A program made the translations under genes and the position numbers. The notes under the pieces are model-generated. The model had not been told where the DNA came from. It was given only the letters and a program-made list of their open reading frames with translations, and did no database searches. Of a stretch of 12,104 bases of DNA, positions 7,299 through 12,104 are shown piece after piece. How positions within the stretch are numbered: position 1 is the stretch's first letter; the number at the start of each line of letters is the position of its first letter. This stretch comes from Bacteroidales bacterium (GTDB taxonomy: Bacteria > Bacteroidota > Bacteroidia > Bacteroidales > JAGOPY01): the NCBI GenBank assembly GCA_030638325.1, contig DAOWEV010000075.1, positions 1 through 12,104 on the forward strand, read 5' to 3'.

Positions 7299-7328
7299 CC
7301 AGCAACTTGTAACCTGCAACTTGCAACC
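7297..7328. repeat. 7-bp tandem repeat aacytgy
   Basis: Four and a half 7-bp units: aaccagc, aacttgt, aacctgc, aacttgc, aacc. The array starts inside the kdsD stop codon (TAA at 7296-7298) and occupies part of the 87-bp gap before the next gene. Alternating units also make a 14-bp higher-order period. Confidence 0.7.
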
Positions 7329-7385
7329 GAAAAACAGACAACATGTTACTAAGTTTTGTTTTTTAAGCATTTTTTTACTTATTTC

Positions 7386-9863
7386 ATGAATTTGCCTGGA
7401 AAGAAATATGTCGTAATCATTTATGTCCTTTTGAGTATATTCACCGGTGAAGTTTCTGCTCAACTTACACGGATCACAGGCAGGGTAACAGATGTAGCTT
7501 CCGGACAGGGCATACCATTCGCCAATGTCTATTTTTTAGGATCTTCAGTTGGCACTACAACCAATGACGACGGTTATTACAAGATTGTAACAGCCAGGCT
7601 GTATGATTCTCTTACAGTCACTTTTATTGGCTATCAGTCACAAACCAGAGAAATAATTCATGGAAAGGATCAACAGTTTGATTTTAAGCTGATAGAAGAT
7701 AAAATCATTCTGAATGAGTTAATTGTGAGACCCGATGAAGATCTGGTAGACCTTCTGATGATCTGGATACTGAGAAATAAAGAAAATAATAATAAAAGCC
7801 AGCTCGATTTTTACGAATATGAGGTTTACAATACAATCCAGATAGATATTAACAATGTCAATGAAAAATTTAAGAAGAGGAAAGTGTTCAGGTCTTTTGA
7901 GTTCATATTCGATAATGTTGATACTTCGGCGTTGAACGGTAAAACCTACCTGCCGGTTTTCCTTTCTGAAGCGATTTCAAATTTTTATTACCGGAAAAGA
8001 CCCAGGGCCACCAGGGAGATCATCAGAGCATATAATATTTCCGGCATAGAGAATCAGAGTGTTACACAATACCTGGGCGGTTTGTACATGAATATTGATA
8101 TTTATGATAATTTGATTTTCCTGTTTGATAAAAATTTTATCAGCCCCATATCAAATTCAGGTAAGCTATATTATAAGTATACTATTGTTGATTCGGTTTT
8201 CATTGACAATAAATGGTGTTTTGAGGTAACGTTCAAACCGAAGCGCAAACAGGAGCTCACATTCACGGGGAGTTTTTGGGTAAATGATACCACATTCGCC
8301 ATTAAACGTGTGGACATGAAGGTTGTGGAGGATGCTAACCTGAATTTTATCAATGATCTGTGGATCACCCAGGAATATAATAGAATTAACAATAGATACT
8401 GGATGGTTGTGAGAGAAACTATGATTGCTGATATCAATCCGGTTGAAAATCAGAACAAGCTATTTGGTTTCTTTGGCAGAAGAACCACCACGTATAAAGA
8501 TTTTGTATTTAACAAGACAAAAGACTCAAAATTCTATAACCATCCTCTCCAGGTAAATGTTGAGGAAAATGCGATCGAAAAGAGTGAGGAGTTTTGGGAA
8601 GGAGCCAGGCACCGCGAATTGAGCTTGCAAGAGCAAGAGATCTACCATATGGTGGATTCGATAAAAATGGTGCCTGTCTTTCAGACTTACCTCGATATTT
8701 TATTCCTGGTTACGAATGGATACTGGGTGGAAGGAAATTTTGAAATTGGCCCAATATACAAATCCCTTAGTTTTAATGTTATTGAAGGTACAAGGCTCCG
8801 CTTTGGTGGCAGGACCAGCAATGATTTCAGCAAGAAAATAATGTTTGATGGTTACTTAGCCTATGGCTTTAAAGATCAGGAATTTAAGTTTGGGACAGGG
8901 GTTACCTATATGATATCCAAGAACCCGAGAAGAAGGATAAACGCAAACTTTAAGTACGATCTGGAACAATTAGGCCAGAGCCCCAATGCTTTTGCCGAAG
9001 ATAATTTCTTTGCTGCCTTTTTCAGAAGAAGCCCGGCCAATAAGCTGACATTTGTCAGGGAATACTCGGGTTTGTATGAACATGAATGGTTTTCCGGTTT
9101 TTCAAATACTTTCAGGTTTATAAACCGGGATGTTTTCCCCCTTGGCGACACCAGGTTTATCATATATGAAGGTGATGATGTGGTCCTGTTAAAATCATTG
9201 ACTACATCCGAGATACAGGTGGTCACAAGATATGCTCCCGGGGAGAAATACCTGTATGGTGAATTTGAAAGGATAAACTTAGGAACCCGCTATCCGGTAC
9301 TGGAGTTGTTGTATGGCTATGGAATTCCTGGTTTTCTGGGAGGAAAATATGAATATCACAGGCTTCAGGTCGGAGTGAAACAAAAATTTAACATATTTTC
9401 GGCAGGATGGTCAAAATATGTTCTGGTAGCAGGTAAGATCTGGGGTACCTTGCCTTACCCTTTGTTGAAGATACACAATGGAAATGAAACTTTTCTTTTT
9501 TATGAAAATGCATTTAACCTGATGAACTATTATGAGTTTATAAGCGATCAATATGCCAGTCTCTATCTTGCTTACCATTTTGATGGCCTGATACTGAATC
9601 ATATTCCAATAATAAGAAAATTGAAATGGAGATCGTTTATACATGCAAGAACAGTTATTGGCAGTCTCACAGAAGCAAATAAATCATATTCCGAGTACCC
9701 GGTTTTTAGCGGAGAACTGTTAGATCCCTATTATGAGGCAGGGGCCGGTATAGAGAATATTTTTAAAGTTGCCCGGGTGGATGCCATCTGGAGACTGTCC
9801 GGTTGGGATAAACAAACGACTAAAAAATTCGGGATATTTGCTTCTTTGCAGTTTTCGTTCTAA
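7386..9863 (+). CDS. DUF5686 outer-membrane protein with CarboxypepD_reg-like N-domain
   Basis: An 825-residue outer-membrane protein. I chose the ATG at 7386 because it gives a clean signal peptide (MNLPGKKYVVIIYVLLSIFT, then GEVSA|Q, cleavage about 25/26). The frame is open to a TTG at 7356, which would add ten residues before it. Residues about 28-115 form a CarboxypepD_reg-like (DUF4480-type) beta-sandwich: ITGRVTDVASGQGIPFANVYF, GTTTNDDGYYKI, LTVTFIGYQSQ. From about 120 on the sequence fits DUF5686, with an alpha/beta periplasmic section (LLMIWILRNKENNN; FYYRKRPRATREIIRAYNISG) and then many amphipathic strands ending in Phe (ASLQFSF), the usual terminal barrel signature. It lacks a TonB plug, so it is not SusC-like. 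Function is unknown. It sits between kdsD and lptB, 15 bp before lptB, which suggests an envelope role. Confidence 0.85.
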   Translation: MNLPGKKYVVIIYVLLSIFTGEVSAQLTRITGRVTDVASGQGIPFANVYFLGSSVGTTTNDDGYYKIVTARLYDSLTVTFIGYQSQTREIIHGKDQQFDFKLIEDKIILNELIVRPDEDLVDLLMIWILRNKENNNKSQLDFYEYEVYNTIQIDINNVNEKFKKRKVFRSFEFIFDNVDTSALNGKTYLPVFLSEAISNFYYRKRPRATREIIRAYNISGIENQSVTQYLGGLYMNIDIYDNLIFLFDKNFISPISNSGKLYYKYTIVDSVFIDNKWCFEVTFKPKRKQELTFTGSFWVNDTTFAIKRVDMKVVEDANLNFINDLWITQEYNRINNRYWMVVRETMIADINPVENQNKLFGFFGRRTTTYKDFVFNKTKDSKFYNHPLQVNVEENAIEKSEEFWEGARHRELSLQEQEIYHMVDSIKMVPVFQTYLDILFLVTNGYWVEGNFEIGPIYKSLSFNVIEGTRLRFGGRTSNDFSKKIMFDGYLAYGFKDQEFKFGTGVTYMISKNPRRRINANFKYDLEQLGQSPNAFAEDNFFAAFFRRSPANKLTFVREYSGLYEHEWFSGFSNTFRFINRDVFPLGDTRFIIYEGDDVVLLKSLTTSEIQVVTRYAPGEKYLYGEFERINLGTRYPVLELLYGYGIPGFLGGKYEYHRLQVGVKQKFNIFSAGWSKYVLVAGKIWGTLPYPLLKIHNGNETFLFYENAFNLMNYYEFISDQYASLYLAYHFDGLILNHIPIIRKLKWRSFIHARTVIGSLTEANKSYSEYPVFSGELLDPYYEAGAGIENIFKVARVDAIWRLSGWDKQTTKKFGIFASLQFSF

Positions 9864-9878
9864 TTTTGACGCATAGTT

Positions 9879-10604
9879 ATGATATTACGTACTGAGAAAA
9901 TAGTTAAAAAATACCGGCGCCGCACTGTTGTCAATGATGTAACCATAACTGTTCAACAGGGTGAGATTGTTGGTTTGCTGGGTCCTAATGGAGCAGGTAA
10001 AACGACATCATTCTACATCATCGTAGGATTGATAAAACCCTTTTCAGGGAAAGTGTTTCTGGAAGATATAGATATTACTGAAGAAGCGATGTATCGCCGC
10101 GCAAAACGCGGCATCGGTTATTTACCTCAGGAAGCATCCATATTCCGTAAACTGAGTGTTGAAGATAACCTGAAGGCGGTGCTTGAATTTACAAAGTTCA
10201 CTAAACAAGAGCAAAAACAACGACTGGAAAATTTAATTGATGAGTTTGGCCTGGGGCATGTCAGAAAAAGTATGGGTATTCAGTTGTCGGGCGGCGAGAG
10301 AAGAAGATGTGAGATTGCACGGTCTCTCGCAGTTGATCCCAAATTCATATTGCTTGATGAACCTTTTGCCGGGATTGACCCAATTGCAGTTGAAGATATT
10401 CAAAATATAGTCAGGAAATTGAAAGAGAAAAATATCGGGGTGCTGATCACCGATCATAATGTACATGAAACATTAAGCATTACTGACAGATCTTACTTGT
10501 TGTTTGAAGGTAAGATATTGAAATCAGGTACCTCAGAAGAACTTGCTGCTGATGAACATGTCAGGAAAGTTTACCTTGGCGAAAGCTTTCAATTGCACAG
10601 ATAG
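9879..10604 (+). CDS. lptB: LPS export ABC transporter ATP-binding protein
   Basis: LptB is the cytoplasmic ATPase that dimerises on LptFG and extracts LPS from the inner membrane for the Lpt bridge. At 241 residues it equals the E. coli length. Motifs are Walker A GPNGAGKT (35-42), Q-loop Gln84 in LPQEASIFRKLSVEDNL (the LPQ-ASIFR-LS-.-NL stretch is LptB-typical), signature LSGGERRRCEIARSLA (136-151), Walker B FILLDEP with Glu161, D-loop AGIDPIAVEDIQ, and switch His193 in ITDHNV. All catalytic residues are present. It begins 15 bp after the DUF5686 gene and is probably translated from the same mRNA as kdsD. Neither lptC, lptA, lptF nor lptG is in the window, as is common because lpt genes are scattered in Bacteroidota. 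Confidence 0.96.
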   Translation: MILRTEKIVKKYRRRTVVNDVTITVQQGEIVGLLGPNGAGKTTSFYIIVGLIKPFSGKVFLEDIDITEEAMYRRAKRGIGYLPQEASIFRKLSVEDNLKAVLEFTKFTKQEQKQRLENLIDEFGLGHVRKSMGIQLSGGERRRCEIARSLAVDPKFILLDEPFAGIDPIAVEDIQNIVRKLKEKNIGVLITDHNVHETLSITDRSYLLFEGKILKSGTSEELAADEHVRKVYLGESFQLHR

Positions 10605-10651
10605 GCTTTTGTTTGAATCAGGGATCCGCTTTTTTTGATGGTTGGTATTTT

Positions 10652-10687
10652 GGACTATAGGACTTTAGGACTGTAGGACTGTAGGAG
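10652..10687. repeat. 8-bp tandem array ggactgta (left arm)
   Basis: Four 8-bp units, ggactata, ggacttta, ggactgta and ggactgta, plus a partial (ggag), lie 47 bp after the lptB stop. The unit is nearly the reverse complement of the array at 10716-10811. The 11-mer gtaggactgta at 10673-10683 is exactly complementary to tacagtcctac at 10790-10800. Confidence 0.85.
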
Positions 10688-10715
10688 AGTCTATTCCAAC
10701 CTGCCAACCTAACGC

Positions 10716-10811
10716 CTTACCATCTTACCGTCTTACCGTCCTATTGTCCTGCCATCCTACCGTCCTACCGTCCTACCGTCCTACCGTCTTACAGTCCTAC
10801 CGTCTTACCAT
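10716..10811. repeat. 8-bp tandem array cctaccgt (right arm)
   Basis: Twelve 8-bp units run without interruption: three cttaccat/cttaccgt, then cctattgt, cctgccat, four cctaccgt, cttacagt, cctaccgt, cttaccat. A trailing pyrimidine tract (ccttcctctcttcctgtttttcc) reaches the end of the wtpA-like gene. Read in reverse, the unit is acggtagg, differing by one base from the left arm's actgtagg. The two arrays thus form one imperfect inverted repeat between convergent genes. Confidence 0.9.
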
Positions 10812-10833
10812 CCTTCCTCTCTTCCTGTTTTTC

Positions 10834-11826
10834 CTATTGCAAAACAAACCCTCTGAGATTCTCCGGGATATATTCATAATACTTTGATCTCGCTGGTATT
10901 ACAGAAGATTGCCCGTTAGATTCCATGATCTCCATACCCTGATCCTGGTTTAGAAGAAACTCCATGAATGCCATGGCAGCCTTCTCATTTGGTGCGTCGT
11001 TAAGCAAGGTGATGCTATAGATCATAGGCTCACCTTTCATGACTATCCGGTCTGTGGGTGTCTTCCCGGCAATTTCGACTGTTGCCGTCTGATAGTTTGC
11101 CGCATGGGCCTGGTCTCTTAAGTTGATATCTTCGGGCAGGCTCAGGTACCGGAGATCATGTTGCTCGGCAACAGAACGGTATATGAAGATATAATCCGTT
11201 TCCCCCAATTCCAGCAATGCCAGCAGGTCCACTTCCTTGGGCCGGATGTATTGCCGGTCTTTCCCCTGCAAATTACTGGCAAACTCCGGAATATCGTAAT
11301 ACTTTTCTGCCAGCTTCATCACAATAACACTACGGTACCCACATGGATCGGAATTGGGGTCAGAACGGCCTGTTTTGACATCTTTTCTCAATAATATATC
11401 AGGCCAGTTCGATTTGTTTATCATCTCAGAAAAGGCAGATCTTTCACTATAAGCAATAACCATTTCGTTGGTAACAAAGGGAATGTGCCAGGATGTATAT
11501 TCAGGAATGAGCATTTTCTCTATAACTTTGTAATCGGAAGAAGCAATGATATCACAGGGCCGGTTCAGGTCGGTGATCTTTCTGGCACATGCAATACTCC
11601 CGGCAGGCTCTGCCAAAATATCTACTTCAGGATATTTTGCCCTGAACGCTGCTGCTATTTGTTTAAAAGGAACGGTAAGACTGCCTGCATGAAAAATGAT
11701 GATCTTTCCTGAGATGGCTGTGCTCGTTTTTTCTTTTCGGCCATCGGAATGGCACGATGTCAGATATAGGAAGCTGATCAGGAATATTAGCAGGCTGATG
11801 GTCTTTAATTTGTTAAGGACTTTCAT
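10834..11826 (-). CDS. wtpA: tungstate/molybdate-binding lipoprotein, WtpA family
   Basis: Solute-binding protein of a tungstate/molybdate ABC importer, anchored in the envelope by lipidation (330 residues; signal MKVLNKLKTISLLIFLISFL, lipobox YLTS-Cys25). The fold and motifs are WtpA-type rather than classic ModA: IIIFHAGSLTVPFKQI with Ser49, AEPAGSIACARKITDL with Ser77, CDIIASSDYKVIEKMLIP (91-108), TNEMVIAYS (119-127), GRSDPNSDPCGYRS (153-166), IRPKEVDLLALLELGETDYIFIYRSVAEQH (195-223) and the C-terminal FMEFLL...IMESNGQSSVIPA. The AGS serines are the expected oxyanion contacts in this family. The family is best known from archaea and anaerobes that use tungsten enzymes. No wtpB permease or wtpC ATPase is in the window; they could lie beyond the right edge. 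Both flanks are tandem-repeat arrays, and no promoter is recognisable upstream. Confidence 0.9.
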   Translation of the reverse strand: MKVLNKLKTISLLIFLISFLYLTSCHSDGRKEKTSTAISGKIIIFHAGSLTVPFKQIAAAFRAKYPEVDILAEPAGSIACARKITDLNRPCDIIASSDYKVIEKMLIPEYTSWHIPFVTNEMVIAYSERSAFSEMINKSNWPDILLRKDVKTGRSDPNSDPCGYRSVIVMKLAEKYYDIPEFASNLQGKDRQYIRPKEVDLLALLELGETDYIFIYRSVAEQHDLRYLSLPEDINLRDQAHAANYQTATVEIAGKTPTDRIVMKGEPMIYSITLLNDAPNEKAAMAFMEFLLNQDQGMEIMESNGQSSVIPARSKYYEYIPENLRGFVLQ

Positions 11827-11829
11827 TTT

Positions 11830-11930
11830 GTCATTTGCTTTGCGTCATTCGATTGTCATTTGCTTCGCGTCATTCTGTTGTCATTTGCTTCGCGTCATTC
11901 TATTGTCATTTGCTTCGCTGTCATTCTATT
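11830..11930. repeat. 25-bp tandem array upstream of wtpA
   Basis: Four units start at 11830, 11855, 11880 and 11905 (25, 25, 25 and 26 bp). Each is gtcatttgcttcgc followed by gtcattctatt, with small variants (ctttgc in unit 1; one inserted base in unit 4). The array begins 4 bp outside the wtpA start codon, so it is the 5' leader of that gene. Each unit holds gtcatt twice, eight copies in total, all facing the opposite-orientation aatgac of the next array. Confidence 0.9.
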
Positions 11931-11949
11931 GTCATATCATTAAGTTGTA

Positions 11950-12104
11950 ATTGAATGACCATTGAATGACCATTGAATGACCATTGAATGACTATTGAAT
12001 GACCATTGAATGACTATTGAATGACCATTGAATGACTATTGAATGACCATTGAATGACTATTGAATGACCATTGAATGACTATTGAATGACCATTGAATG
12101 ACTA
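11950..12104. repeat. 11-bp tandem array (22-bp higher-order period), runs off window
   Basis: Fourteen perfect-length 11-bp units run from 11950 to 12103 and continue past the window edge. The unit is attgaatgac followed by c or t. The first three end in c; from the fourth on they alternate t, c, t, c and so on, giving a 22-bp higher-order repeat. TGA occurs in every unit and TAG recurs in the reverse strand, so it cannot encode a protein. The gaatgac core is the exact reverse complement of gtcattc in the neighbouring 25-bp array. Confidence 0.95.

Noticed and set aside
7356..7385. TTG start adding ten residues to the DUF5686 protein
   Set aside because: The ATG at 7386 gives a complete, normal signal peptide; the extension is a Phe-rich read of a T-rich leader.
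11696..11950. 84-residue plus-strand frame over the wtpA start and the 25-bp array
   Set aside because: It is antisense to the wtpA signal peptide and runs into repeats; composition is that of repeat translation.
11830..12104. CRISPR array
   Set aside because: Units are contiguous (25 bp and 11 bp) without unique spacers, and no cas gene is nearby.
1..12104. A novel defence, toxin-antitoxin or mobile system
   Set aside because: All well-supported genes are housekeeping, envelope or transport types. I found no nuclease pair, recombinase, transposase or paired small toxin-antitoxin frames.

Overview
The window looks like a chromosomal piece of a Bacteroidota bacterium, probably an environmental, anaerobe-like member of the Bacteroidales/Marinilabiliales type. 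The lineage call rests on the gene families (a DUF4296 lipoprotein coupled to recQ, a CarboxypepD_reg-like/DUF5686 outer-membrane protein, a PorV/PorQ-type barrel, a DUF4136 lipoprotein), the near absence of Shine-Dalgarno sequences before starts, lipoproteins with short lipoboxes, signal peptides placing Gln at +1, and a Bacteroidota-type -7 box (TAnnTTTG) before the first gene.

Layout, left to right. Bases 1-384 hold no gene. They carry a 14-bp inverted repeat in a 'tctaaatccgaaac' type interspersed element, then an 11-copy heptanucleotide array, then a promoter. Next come a DUF4136 lipoprotein and a PorV/PorQ-like barrel (+), then deoC (+) and a small lipoprotein (+). The small lipoprotein converges, 13 bp apart, on the minus-strand pair recQ -> DUF4296 lipoprotein, whose stop and start overlap as TAATG. 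A 184-bp AT-rich divergent region separates recQ from the plus-strand set kdsD -> DUF5686 barrel -> lptB. KdsD makes arabinose-5-phosphate for KDO, and LptB powers LPS transport, so this set reads as an envelope/LPS cluster with an outer-membrane protein of unproven role inside it. Last, on the minus strand, is a WtpA-type tungstate/molybdate-binding lipoprotein, with no permease or ATPase gene visible in the window.

The most unusual part is not coding. Short tandem arrays with units of 7, 7, 8, 8, 11 and 25 bp sit in five intergenic gaps. Around the wtpA-like gene they are built as facing, inverse-complementary arrays: 8-mers between it and lptB, and 25-mers facing 11-mers upstream of it, running off the window end. 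These could fold as cruciforms or long hairpins and may act as terminators, insulators or recombination sites, or may simply be expanding neutral repeats; the sequence alone does not decide. I see no CRISPR, transposase, rRNA or tRNA, and no defence system. The genes themselves are mostly ordinary core genes.
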